Shown in pieces: positions 19,862-31,509 of a DNA stretch of 64,000 nt. The number at the start of each line of letters is the position of its first letter. Position 1 is the first letter of the stretch. The DNA is from Nectonema munidae (lineage: Eukaryota; Nematomorpha; Nectonematoida; Nectonematidae), in assembly GCA_030549495.1 (NCBI GenBank), contig JAUIRK010000800.1, forward strand, positions 62,001 to 126,000, written 5' to 3'. The notes below the pieces were generated by a model. That model was not told the DNA's origin and did not search any database. It worked only from the letters and a program-made list of their open reading frames with translations. A program made the position numbers and the translations under genes.

Positions 19862-20182
19862 GTTAAACAAGAATGAAAAGTACGACTTTAGATACAAAAA
19901 TAGGAGTTGAATACTTTTACAAAATAAACAAATCAGTTTAAAAAAGCATGATAATTTATTACAAGGGGATCAATCCTAAACATTGAATACAAAAAGCACT
20001 ATTTCAAGTTTTATGGCTCTTTTAATCGGATCATATATTTTTTACCGCCTTGAAATTTTCATCTATCGATCACAATTTGAAGCCTACTGAAGAAATACTT
20101 TGCTAATTTTTTGATCCAAGCACTCTTTCGTCTCCTAAATTAGACATAGATTCTAGTTGATATAAAGACTACAGGTATAGAG
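19862..20182. other. 5' flank of EXOC7, no other gene seen
   Basis: AT-rich sequence upstream of EXOC7 on its own strand. It presumably contains the promoter and first non-coding exon. I cannot point to specific elements. Confidence 0.4.
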
Positions 20183-20501
20183 CAGGGTTTCTCAACATTT
20201 TTTTCCAAATTCGATTTGTATTCAATAAATTATTAAAAATTATCTTCTACAGATTCCACATTACATGCAAAAGGATTCATCACCCATTCTTTTATTTAGA
20301 TTTCGAAAAAATCTCAATTCTAAACAAAAAGGATCATCCAGCTGAGATTTATGATTAGAAAATTTTTTACTTTGATTGAAATTCTGACTTCATTAAAAAA
20401 ATATTTGTTTATACAATGCCGGACCATTTCGTAAAAAAACGCGCACTTGAATTTCATTTTCGCCCAAAAGTGGGCGTTTCGTCAATGGTTAAGAAGCCCT
20501 G
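20183..20501. mobile_element. hAT MITE
   Basis: The left end reads CAGGGTTTCTCAACATTTTT and the right end, read inward, CAGGGCTTCTTAACCATTGA. This pairing is a common hAT terminal repeat. The inner part near the right end (GGGCGTTTCGTCAATGG) is the most GC-rich. There is no coding capacity. The expected 8 bp flanks (GTATAGAG and GTTAGGAT) no longer match cleanly. Confidence 0.65.
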
Positions 20502-21185
20502 GTTAGGATAAGGCTACGCCATTTGTGACGTGTTCTTTTTAATTCTTCAGTGAGGGGTGCCCCTTTTAATGAATTCATTCATTTTTTTATGAAAATCAAT
20601 CAAGTCGTGTTTCACATCAATCAATACAAACTTAAAAATAAATTCTTGCATTATTTTTGCAATAAATAGTACTAATTTACTTTATAAACAAAATTTGGGT
20701 GTTTACCTCACTCAAAATATTTCACCTTCTCAGTAAATTGGCTTTCACGGGTGACTAGCAAATCATTTTTTCCCAAAATTTTCTTAAAAAAAAACTATCC
20801 AATCCATACACAGCAAATCAAAAATGCTCAATTTGATTCTCAATCAAAATATTTTTGTCACTCTAAATTTAAATTTCCGTTACTTTTTAGTGTTTACCAA
20901 TGACTAATTTGGGATTAGATTCATTATTTTAAAATAACCATGGTATTTTGTCATACTAAATATAGATAATAATGAACAATCTTTGTCAATGACTCGATAA
21001 AATAATTTCCTCCCTTTTTGATATAATTAATCATTCTATCGATGTCAAAGAATAGGACCAAATTTCCTGTTTAAACAAACTAAAGAGACAGCTTTGAGCC
21101 AGGTATCTCTATTGGACATCCATTCTTTTGTATACAAATTCGTTATCCGCTGGTAGTCTGTATGTCGTTTCTCACCATACTTTAA
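20502..21185. other. Repeat-derived sequence, no gene
   Basis: Parts of this stretch have diverged inverted matches elsewhere in the window: 20695-20735 and 21085-21170 with 44429-44545, and the stretch around 20810 with about 25785 (ATTTGCTGTGT...GGAT). They suggest older copies of the same repeat family that surrounds the TTAA elements. No gene is seen. Confidence 0.5.
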
Positions 21186-21649
21186 CCATATTAGTGTAGA
21201 GGGGGGGTAAATTTTTTTACAAAAATTAATTGTAGAAAATTGGCTAAATCATATCCCTTCAAATTTTGTGAATTTTCCTAAAATCGCTAGCTGCATCTTT
21301 TGAAACCATTTTCATGGTAGTTGAATGACCCTTTCATGTCCAAAACTGTCAATCAAAAATTAAAATTTTTCAGCAAAATTTTGGCATTATCTGTACTTAA
21401 CCTTATAACTTAGGATCTATATTATATAATACCCTGAAAATTTATAATTATATACAGTTTGGAACACATAAAACTTTATATATTTATTTTTTTCGATAAT
21501 CATGGCTACTTTTTAGGAAATGTCAATCAAAATTTTGATTGATCAAAAATATATCTAATAAAATATACCTTCAAATTTTACCTAAAATATATGTTTTATA
21601 CTAAATCGGTCATGCTGTTTTCATTTCTGGACTCATTTTTTACATTTAG

Positions 21650-22300
21650 GATTTGAAAACACCTATAAGTGTTAATCAAATTTGCGGTTTACTTCTAAAA
21701 ATTGTCTCCAAAAACATTCATTGAATAAATATATGTTTTTATACCAAATCAACCATGCTAGTTTCATCTATGGAGTCAATTTTTGCAGTTTGAATTTGAA
21801 AATACCTACAAGTATCAATCAAATTTGCGTTTAGTTCTAAAATTTGTTTCCAAAAATATTGATTCAATTTTTACATGAAATATATGTTTTTATAGCAAAT
21901 AGATCATGATTTCATTTCCGAACACAGCTTTCGCATTTAGAGGTTTTACTGCTAGTGTCAATCAAATTTGCGGTTTATGTCTGAAAACTATATCCCAAAA
22001 TATTCTCTCTAATTTTACATGAAATATATGTTTTTATATCAATTCGACCATGATCATTTTTATTTCTGAAATCATTTTTTGCATTTAGAGGTTTTAAATG
22101 TCTGAAAGTATCAATCAAATCTTCGATTTACGTCTAATGTCTACAGAAATATTTTTGAAATTTAAATAAAATATCTGTTTTTATGCCAAATGGAAGATGC
22201 TGGTTTCATTTTTGGACTCAGGTGTGGCATTTATGGTTTTAAAATACCTGAAAGCTTCAATCAGATTTGCAGTTTACTTCTAGATACTGTCTTCAAAAAT
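21650..22300 (+). repeat. Left-arm tandem array, about 5 units of about 145 bp
   Basis: The unit contains the blocks 'ATATATGTTTTTATAxCAAATC-xACCATG', 'TTTCATTTCTGxA', and 'TATCAATCAAATTTGCGGTTT'. Anchor copies of the last block lie near 21672, 21812, 21955, 22105 and 22252. The 79-codon open frame at 22190-22429 covers the last unit and its flank. It is repeated in the mirror array, so it is not evidence of a gene. Confidence 0.8.
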
Positions 22301-22878
22301 ATTTTCAAAAAAATAAAATATCTGTTTTATAATAAATCGACTATGCTTATTTTATTTCTGTACCGGATTTTGGATAATACGGTTAAAAAATATTACGAAG
22401 TGGCAATTGAATTAGTAATGTATGCCTGAAAATCAGTTCTGTAAAAAATTTTCAAAAAATGGCCGCATATTAGGTATATAGTAAAAATATACTTTTTTTA
22501 TATATTTTGGCTTATAATACTTTCAACAATCATCTTGAGTATGAAATAATTATTAAAAAAAACAAAACGTATTATAAAATCTTTTATAAAATTTGTAGGA
22601 GAGAAGGAACCAAGTTGAAAACTAATTGGAAAAAGAACATGAGATTTTGACTGTGAAAAAGAAGTTCTTTTACAAATGAAAAATATTTAAATATATAGCT
22701 TATCATCTAGGATTACAAGGAACATTTAGCTAAGATGAGTAGGAAATCTGAAAATTTAGAATAGGTCAGATTTATCAAAAATGGCACAGATGCCAATATG
22801 TGAGAATTTAGTCACTATCAAGATATTTTTAATATAAATTGCTTTTACCGCTTATTTCAAACTATGAAAAAATTGGTA

Positions 22879-22955
22879 TCGATGAGGAATCGAATCCAGA
22901 GGCTTCAGTGCTGAGTCCATTATCTCAACCAACCTGACATGCCACCCATAGAGTA
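22879..22955 (-). repeat. tRNA-like sequence (SINE head or tRNA relic)
   Basis: Read on minus it runs GTCAGGTTGGTTGAGATAATGG ... with an A-box-like GGTTGGTTGAGATAATGG and a B-box-like GGATTCGATTCC at normal spacing. The arms do not fold into a clean cloverleaf by eye. A tRNA-derived SINE head is more likely than a working tRNA. Confidence 0.4.
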
Positions 22956-24530
22956 TGCTGTAGTGTAGGGGATACGTCAAATTAGTTTTTAAAAAACTTA
23001 AGTTATGCTGTAAATTTTTTTAGTTTTTGTTGAAACTCTATAATTTTTTTTAATAGACTTTTTTTCCTTAAAATTATTATAAAAGGCAAATCATTGCAAA
23101 ATGTTAGAAGTTATTTTACTTTTGTAGATTTTTGTAGCTTGCACCAATTTAGCTTTTAAACTATTTTTGATTGATGCTGAGAAAAATGAAGTAATGCAAT
23201 CTTAATTTATTGTTTGATTTGTTTGCACAATTTTATCTTTATTGTATACCCTTTTTTGAGAGTCTAACTAACTTACACTTATTCTTATACACTAAAAAGA
23301 ATGAAAAAATTTTAATACCAAGTTTTCTAACTTTAGTTCTGTTTAATATTTTTGATAGAAACTACTTCAGAAAAGTTATGTAATTTGGATGTTTTTTTAT
23401 TTATTTTTTCAATAAAACATTTTTCATTTTTTAGGAAGAATAAATGGAACAACTAAAAAAATTAATTAATGATTTTTTTCATTCAATAAAATTTCCAATT
23501 TTTTTTATTGTTAATTCACATCTTTATCTCTTTTCTACACATAATCTGGGGATGGTGCGCATCTATTTGAAGTGAGAAAGAAGAAGCTATAATAAGTACT
23601 CATTCATTGTTGACGTTAAGCTTAATAGGGCGGGGGTCAAGTTTACATTAAGCTTAATTAAGAATGAAATAGAATAGACAAGAGAGGAGTAGGAATTCAG
23701 AAAAATTTGTTGTCTTTTTTGGAAGACGCTTGAAAGTCCGCCCCCTCCAATAATTTCAAGGATGTGAGCCCCTGAATCAATCACATTTTTTTCATATAAA
23801 CATCGCAGGGTGTCTAGTAGACTCTTCCTTCAGACTACATTCACTCATATAAAACCCTCCAACATTCAGTTATTTTCTCTATCAATCAAATATCCTTTCA
23901 TCAATTCCTGTAGTGTGCCTGATAAACTATTTCATTTTCAAATGAAAAGCCTATTCGCCCCCCTCCAATTTTGGATTTTTTAACTGGTGTATATGCGATA
24001 TGCAAATTTAATTAAAATATTTTCACTGGAAGTATAGTATTTAAATTTCACCAATTTTGTAAAAAAATATAATGTAGTCTTATAAATGTAGGTATGAGCT
24101 GAACACACTCTATTTTAAAGGATTCCTTGAATATTTGGTCTGTAGTGTTCCAACCCAGTAATTTGGAAAATTGCAAAAAAAATTCAGACATCACCCGACC
24201 CGACATTACACTTTTACTGACAGCTTGCAAGCCAATCACAACTGTGGATAACTGCAGCAATTTTATCAATTCTAATGACCTTGGTCGTAATTATGGTCGT
24301 ATTACAATATATTTTAGATGAACAAGAGAACGAAATCGGTGCCGGGTCAAAAGGCCCGAAAATAATAATTTGGGCGTTACTATTTTTTGAAGTTTATTCT
24401 TTTGGACAGTTTTCAAAACCGTCGATTTGATACGAAATGATAGTGATCAATTTAACTTGAAAGATAAAAGTGATCATACAAAAATACATTATTTCTTTGG
24501 TTTGATAAAACAATTAAACTATCAAATTAA

Positions 24531-24677
24531 CACTTTCAGTCCGAGAAATTTTTTTCGTATTTTTTATCTTCATATATTGCATGTTCTTAAAATTGTTTTG
24601 AAAACTTTTTTTTTTCTTTTTAATGTTTTAGTCAAGAATACGAATCGTGACATATTTGACACTGTCGGACTGAAGGG
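24531..24677. mobile_element. TTAA MITE nested in the large element
   Basis: The left end is CACTTTCAGTCCGA after TTAA (24527-24530). The right end, read inward, is CCCTTCAGTCCGACA, with flank TAAT. Inside the right end is the near-palindrome GTGTCAAATATGTCAC. It is 147 bp long with no coding capacity. Confidence 0.6.
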
Positions 24678-25140
24678 TAATAAAAAGTAAAGAGTTTTAA
24701 TACAAAACTTTATTGACTGAAACAAAATCAAAGTTCATGGAATTGCTTGAAACAGTTTCTTTTTGTGGAAAAACATAGAAAAATAGAGCAAGTCATACAT
24801 CTAAACGAGATCTTTGACTCCTGTATTTTGGAACTACATAGCTTGCATCTTCTTCTTTTTTCAACGGCTTCAAGTAAATGTAATGGCGTAGTTGTAATAA
24901 CGTGTGATGTGCTCGAACTCTCTGGAATCTTTCTTTTTCTTCAGCAAAAATCAGATGTTAATACGTTAATAATCTCCATTCAAAATTCAACAGAAGATAG
25001 ACCAGTTTGATTTTTGTTTGAGAACGAGTTTTCAAATTTCTTTTATAGATAAAATGTATGAATTATTGATTCCAATTTCTAATAACTCAAAAAAATTTTT
25101 GTGATAATATTTTCTCTTTGATCTTTCTTATTCCTCCTTT

Positions 25141-25612
25141 CTATAAACTTGGTTTCTTTTTGTCTGGTAAAAAAAATTTGGGCATAACTTTACGATTCTT
25201 TCTCACTGTTCCACAGGCATAAATTTTATTATTTCCAAAGTCCCTAAACAAATTAGGTGAAGATAAAAAGTTTTCCATGTATAGCTCTGCTCCAGATCCT
25301 TTCAAGTTTTTGGTCAATTTTTTACTACCCTTTGACCAAGCGTTATCTAACTTTATGAATTCTATAATGTTTTGGATCTGTAGGAAGACACTTACTATTG
25401 TCATTGTAATGTAGAACAGAACGTAAAAAAATGAAACAATCGCGAGTCATTAGATTGGCGATGAAAGTTACTCCCAAAATGGAACACGTACTGCAATAAT
25501 CCCTCAACCTTGCCAGTTTATGTACGCCCATACACAAGTGTATACCTATAAAACAAAAATGAGAATACACGTGAGTACAATTAATCAAAAAAGATTGTCC
25601 GACCTCCACCAC
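25141..25612 (-). pseudogene. piggyBac transposase relic in the large element
   Basis: Two overlapping frames are present. At 25612-25343 is GIHLCMGVHKLARLRDYCST...SRDRF-like MTRDCFIFLRSVLHYND, the piggyBac region with 'W..d..lg...i...M.r.rf..l...lhf.d'. At 25404-25141 is GAELYMENFLSSPNLFRDF followed by KIYACGTVRKNRK, the second catalytic Asp region. In the standard motif (D-N-x-x-S/T-S) the Asp is replaced, and the sequence here reads ENFLSS. Large parts between and after these blocks are missing. It lies in the core of the TTAA element and links it to the piggyBac superfamily. Confidence 0.8.
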
Positions 25613-26330
25613 TAGGCCAAATATTGTCGAAATAATTAAATGAAAAATTATTTTATTGATTGAGCTGAAATATATATAAGTTAATGTACTGTCAAATTGA
25701 CTAAATATATAACCATGTTAGCACATTGAAATTTAGTGTTAAAAAAATCAAATTTAAACAGTAACCGCAAATAAATTCTAGTGATTTGCTGTGTCTGGAT
25801 AAGTTTATTTAAAAATAATGAGAAAAAGTGTTTGACAAAAATAAATAGAAAACAACATATTTGGGTAGTGATAAAATGAGCTGGAAAAGTATACTCAATT
25901 ACGAAGCAATAAAAAAAGATAATAAAATGAAACTTAACTTACTTAGAGATCTTGAATTTTTTAATTAGAAAAAAACTAAAATTTTGCTATAATATCTATA
26001 AAAAAATTTATATTAAGAAGGGGTCAAAATTTTAATTTTTTGCCTTCATTTCTATTATATCGATGGTAAGAATCAATGTCTACACGAAAAAATAATTTTT
26101 AGTTCAAAAAAAAAATAAAATAAAAAATTGACATTTGGAATTTTAAAGTTAATTTTTAAAAATTTACCAAAACTATATAAAGGAAAAAAAAGATAAAAAA
26201 AAATTATAAAAGTAGATACTTTTCATATGTAATTCATATGGTAATTTTTAAAAATTTACCTAAACTATATAAAGGAAAAAAAAAAGATAAAAAAAACTAT
26301 AAAAGTAGATACTTTTGATATGAAATATAT

Positions 26331-26513
26331 TGGTCCGTTGGTTGGCGATATCAAAACACGTTTAGCCGTAAGACTATATGATCGCATTATGCTTAAGATG
26401 GTTAATCACAGTTTTTGTGAATTTGTTTTTAAGAGTTGGGAGCCTTGGGGATCAAACTTCTGACCTTCAACTTTTAAGCTGAGAGGTACACACTAACAAC
26501 CATTGAGGCTCTC
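26331..26513 (-). mobile_element. tRNA-derived SINE, family B, copy 1
   Basis: It is flanked by a perfect 13 bp duplication ATATGAAATATAT (26318-26330 and 26514-26526). On minus it starts GAGAGCCTCAATGGTTGTTA and has an eroded B box (AGTTTGATCC). The body (AGTTGGGAGCC... AATCACAGTTTTTGTGAATT) is shared with 31327-31497. The long exact duplication shows insertion by LINE-type target-primed reverse transcription. Confidence 0.85.
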
Positions 26514-27269
26514 ATATGAAATATATAGGCATAGATGTATAAATAGTTATGTTTAAAAAACATTAAAATTTTCACAATATATTACAATTTGATTATAAAG
26601 AATTACCTTTGTGGCCAATTTTAGTAATATTTGAAATTTGTTAAATCAAGTACGACTTAGCTCAAAAAATATAACAAAAAATCAATTTTAATTTCATAGA
26701 TATTTTTAAAAAATGGAAAAAAATTATTTTTTTATATAAAAAGTCCTCATCATTATTATTTAATTTAATCTAAAAAAAGAATAAGTAGACTGGTAAGAAT
26801 AATTTGATAAATAGTTTAGCTAAGGCAGACAAGTGCTTATATCAAAAATAGACAGTATATTAAAAAAATGCTCTTACCTATTTATTATTTATTTTGAAAT
26901 GATATATAAAAGATTTGAAAACTCAAAAATGATATAATAAAAATGTGATGTATAAAGCACAGCAATGTAATAACGCACATCTGTTTACTTAGTGAATCAT
27001 TTACTTCTACATAGTCAATACAGACTAGCAAAACAACACACCATTAATTTTGTAATACTCAAATTATCAAAATTTCTCGTAGCAAAAAAAACACTCCTCA
27101 AAATCAAGATAAATGTAGCGTGTGTGTGCGTCGTTTGAAGCATTAATTTTAATTAATATTTTAGTAGTCACTTTATTCTTATTTACAAATTATTACAATT
27201 CTGAGGCAAGTTTTCCCTCTTTTTCACATTAGGAAAATTTTTTTACCCAGTCCAAATGCGGTTGATTTC

Positions 27270-29943
27270 AAAGTTCAAGCGGAAAAGTAAAAGAGGAACT
27301 TTTTTCACAGTCAAAATCTTTTTGAAGCATCTATTATATAATTAAACCACTTCCTAGTTCATTAGAAAATGGTAGATCTTTATATATTTTATCTTCCATT
27401 TAGTCAAGATACATATTTTTTTTTAATTATTTGTTTTGATCTCATGTTCTCTTTTCAATTAGTTTTCAACTTCGTTCCTTCTCTCATACAAATTTTCAAA
27501 AGATTTTATAATACGTTTTGTTACTCAAGATGATTCTAGAAAGTATTATAAGCCAAAATATACAAAAAAAGTATATTTTCACTATATATCTAATATGCAG
27601 CCATTTTTTGAAAATTTTTTAAAGAACTGATTTTCAGGCATACATTACTAATTCAATTGCCACTTCAAGATATTTTTTAACCGTATTATCCAAAATCCAG
27701 TACAGAAATAAAATAAGCATAGTCGATTTGGTATAAAACAGATATTTTATTTTTTTGAAAATATTTTTGAAGACAGTATCTAGAAGTAAATCGCAAATCT
27801 GATTGAAGCTTTCAGATATTTTAAAACCATAAATGACAAAACTGAGTCCAAAAATGAAACCAGCATCTTCCATTTGGCATAAAAACAGATAGTTTATTTA
27901 AATTTCAAAAATATTTCTGTAGACATTAGACGTAAATCGAAGATTTGATTGATAATTTCAGACATTTAAAACCTCTAAATGCAAAAAATGATTTCAGAAA
28001 TAAAAATGATCAAGTTCGAATTGGTATAAAAACACATATTTCATGTAAAATTAGAGAGAATATTTTGGGATATAGTTTTACGACATAATCCCCAAATTTG
28101 ATTGATACTAGCAGTAAAACCTCTAAATGCAAAAACTGTGTTCAGAAATGAAATCATCATGATCTATTTGCTATAAAAACATATATTTCACGTAAAATTT
28201 GAATCAATATTTTTGAAAACTAATTTTAGAACTAAACGCAAATTTGATTGATATGAATAAGTATTTTCAAATTCAAACTGCAAAAATTGAGTCCATAAAT
28301 GAAACTAGCATGGTTGATTTGATATAAAAACATATATTTAATTGTAAAATTTGAATGAATGTTTTGGGAGACAAATTTTAGAAGTAAACCGCTAATTTGA
28401 TTAACACTTATAAGTGTTTTCACATTCTAAATGTAAAAAAATGAGTTCAGAAATGAAAACAACATGATTGATTTGGTATAGAAACATATATTTCATGTAA
28501 AATTGAGAGAATATTTTTGGAGATAGATTTTAGAAGTAAACCGCAAATTTGATTGACATTGACAGATATTTTAAAACCTCTAAATGTGAAAAATGAGTTC
28601 AGAAATGAAAACAGCATTGTTGATTTGGTATAAAAACATATATTTCATTGTAAAATTTGAATGAATGTATTTGGAGACAATTTTTAGAAGTAAACCGCAA
28701 ATTTAATTAACACTTATAGGTATTTTCACATCCTAAACGTAAAAAATGAGTCCAGAAATGAAACCAGCATGGCTGATTTAGTATAACAGATATATTTCAT
28801 TGTAAAATTTGAATGAATGTTTTTGGAGATAATTTTTAGAAGTAAACCGCAAATTTGATTAACACTTATAGGTATTTTCAGATCTTAAACGTAAAAAATG
28901 AGTCCAGAAATGAAACCAGCATGGCCGATTTAGTATAACACATATATTTCATTGTAAAATTTGAATGAATGTTTTTGGAGATACTTTTTAGAAGTAAACC
29001 GCAAATTTGATTAACACTTATTGGTATTTCCAGATCCTAAACGTAAAAAATTAGCCCAGAAATGAAATCAGCATGGCCGATTTAGTATAACACATATATT
29101 TTATGTAAAATGTGAAGGAATGTTTTTGGAGACAATTTTCAGAAGTAAACCGCAAATTTGATTAACACTTATAGGTATTTTCAGATCCTAAACGTAAAAA
29201 ATGAAACCAGCATGGCCGATTTAGTATAACACATATATTTCATTGTAAAATTTGAATGAATGTTTTTGGAGATAATTTTAGAAGTAAACCGCAAATTTGA
29301 TTAACACTTATAGGCATTTCCAGATCTTAAACGTAAAAAATTAGTCCAGAAATGAAACCAGCATGGCCGATTTAGTATAACACGTATATTTAATGTAAAA
29401 TGTGAAGGAATGTTTTTGGAGACAATTTTCAGAAGTAAACCGCAAATTTGATTAATACTTATAGGTATTTTCAAATCCTAAATGTAAAAAATGAGTCCAG
29501 AAATGAAAACAGCATGACTGATTTAGTATAAAAACATATATTTTATGTAAAATTTGAAAGTATATTTTATTACGTATATTTTTGATCAATCAAAATTTTG
29601 ATTGACATTTTCTAAAAAGTAGCCATGATTATTGAAAAAATTAAATATATAAAGTGTTATGCGTTCCAAACTGTATATAATTATAAATTTTCAGGGTATT
29701 ATATAATATAGATCCTAAGTTATAAGGTTAAGTACAGATAATTTCAACATTTTGCTGAAAAATTTTAATTTTTCATTTTGATTTACAGTTTTGGACATGA
29801 AAGGGTCATTCAACTATCATGAAAATTGTTTCAAAAGATGCAGCTAACAATTTTAGGAAAAGTCACAAAATTTAAAAGGATATGATTCAGCCAATTTTCT
29901 ACAATTAATTTTTTAGTGAAGGGTTTTACCAGCACTAATAGGG
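27270..29943 (-). repeat. Right arm of the large element, about 12 tandem units
   Basis: This is the mirror of the left arm. The array runs from about 27720 to about 29560 with units of about 150-152 bp; one is 140 bp through a 12 bp deletion near 29205. Anchor copies of AAATTTGATTAACACTTAT occur at about 27795, 27942, 28097, 28243, 28395, 28547, 28703, 28853, 29006, 29157, 29297 and 29448. The outer units (28.7-29.45 kb) are much more alike than the inner ones. That suggests recent expansion by unequal exchange or slippage near the end. Confidence 0.85.
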
Positions 29944-29947
29944 TTAA

Positions 29948-31269
29948 AATGGCGTTTTTTTCTTTTTACCTTCTTTCTTCTCTATCCCTTTTAATCCAAC
30001 TACTACAAAATTTGAATCACTGAATCTACTCCAAGCAATATCCTTATATTTAGCTTTCAATACTTCTCATTCAAGTTTTTTTAAGTTTACCTTGATTTCC
30101 TATTTCTGGTTATTAATATATTTTTTTAAATTTAGAATTTCCCTTTTCTAATTATATTCAATTGTTACTTTATTTTACATAGATCGTAGGTAAGTTTTTT
30201 TAATTCATTTATTTTGTATGATCCTATTTTAACTTTATGTAATTAATAGATTTTTTGTAATCTTAGTCTTTTGTATTTCATTGTAATTTTCTTTTACATA
30301 CATTCTTTTATTAGATTATCTTAATTAAAGAACTATTTAAACTCAGTAAAGTTGTTTTTATGATCAGAGAGACTTTGAATAAAAAATTTCATGAAATAAA
30401 AATATATCATATGCATAGTGAGTTTTGGAAGCGAAATATATATTTTTTATTTAGAATTTTGGTTTTCTAATTATATTCAATTGTTGCTTTATTTTACATG
30501 GATCGTAGGTAAGTTTTTTTGATTCATTTATTTTGTATGAGTCTTCAGCTTTATGCCATTAATAGATTTTTTGTAATCTTAGTCTTTTGATTTTCTAACC
30601 ATATTTCATTGTAATTTTCTTTTACATACATTCTTTTATTAGATTAAAAAAGAATATTTAAACTCATGAATTAATGTATTTGTAGTTATAACGAGCAGAA
30701 GGACTATGAATAAAACATTTTGATGTTAATCTTTACAAATTTTTTTTAATATTCCCGTATATACTCTCTTTATTATCAAGAATTTTTTTTTCAAATCTTA
30801 AAACTAAGTCTACATATGTTTATATAAATTTTCGCAACCACAGTGTGTTGCAAATAAAAGTAAATCAGGTGCATATTTAGTTTTGGAAGCGTAAAAAAGC
30901 TTTAAAAGTTTAACCCAATAATTTATGATTTTCCTTCGTGAAATGTGGAATTTCAAGTTAATAGAAATAAATCAATATCAAAATTTATCATTGGTTAACT
31001 AGCCTGTCGAAATTTTTTTTGCAATTTTATCATTTAGAATGTATTACCTTTCCCTTATATGTGTTTTTTAAGTAAAAACAAACTTTTCGCTAGACTAATT
31101 TTTTACAATTTTAGGATAAAGTTTCCACGAGTTTTATGTTTTTTCTGTTGGGTATGGGACGAAGAAGTGAAGCAGTGTTGTAAAGAATGCTCCAACAATT
31201 TTCATTTAAGATGTTGTATTTACGCTCCCCAGCACTTGAGCGGACAAATTTTGCCCAGCACTAATAGGG
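29948..31269 (+). mobile_element. TTAA-bounded segment with a piggyBac 3' end
   Basis: It lies between the TTAA at 29944 and the TTAA at 31270-31273. The right end, read inward, is CCCTATTAGTGCT followed by the near-palindrome GGGCAAAATTTGTCC. Just inside it (about 31119-31240, +) is a cysteine-rich segment, LCFFCWVWDEEVKQCCKECS followed by NNFHLRCC. Its C-x2-C...C-x2-C...H-x3-C spacing is like the C-terminal zinc-binding domain of piggyBac transposases. The remaining transposase is absent. A direct duplication with a period of about 318 bp spans about 30120-30720. Confidence 0.6.
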
Positions 31270-31326
31270 TTAAAGAGAAAACAAATAGGATAATTCGCCA
31301 TTTTGGTGTCTTGTAACTCATGGATT

Positions 31327-31497
31327 GGTTGGAGATATCAAAGCACTTTCAGCCGTAAGGCTATATACTCGAATTATGCTTAAGATGGTTAATCACAGTT
31401 TTTGTGAATTTGTTTTTAGAGTTGGGAGCCTTGTGGATCGAACCCCTGACCTTCAACTGATAAGCTGATAGGTACACCCTAACAACCATAGAGGATC
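31327..31497 (-). mobile_element. tRNA-derived SINE, family B, copy 2
   Basis: It is flanked by 12 bp direct repeats with one mismatch (AACTCATGGATT at 31315-31326, AACTAATGGATT at 31498-31509). On minus it reads GATCCTCTATGGTTGTTAGG and keeps a canonical B box GGTTCGATCC. The body matches copy 1 closely, including TTAAGATGGTTAATCACAGT on +. This copy preserves the promoter better than copy 1. Confidence 0.88.
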
Positions 31498-31509
31498 AAC
31501 TAATGGATT

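Larger units (their letters stand above)
21186..29943. mobile_element. 8.8 kb TTAA element with long arrays in its inverted repeats (piggyBac type)
   Basis: It is bounded by TTAA at 21182-21185 and 29944-29947. The left end reads CCATATTAGTGTAG and the right end, read inward, CCCTATTAGTGCTGG. Both are followed by inverted homology (AATTAATTGTAGAAAATTGG) that continues through long arms: about 1.5 kb on the left (to about 22690) and about 2.7 kb on the right (from about 27270). Each arm contains a tandem array. The core (22.7-27.2 kb) holds a piggyBac transposase relic on minus (25612-25141), a nested TTAA MITE, a tRNA-like SINE and a SINE with target duplication. The same terminal repeat occurs at 31269 and 45149. 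Whether arms, core and ends moved as one unit is inference from the borders. Confidence 0.7.

Noticed and set aside
22190..27873. Two mirror-image 79-codon open frames (22190-22429 and 27634-27873) as a conserved gene pair
   Set aside because: They are the same part of the inverted-repeat arms and cover array units. Their similarity is explained by DNA repetition, and the composition is that of AT-rich non-coding DNA.
21650..29560. CRISPR array
   Set aside because: Regular spacing invites the idea, but units of about 150 bp are contiguous and homologous throughout, with no unique spacers. The host is an animal.
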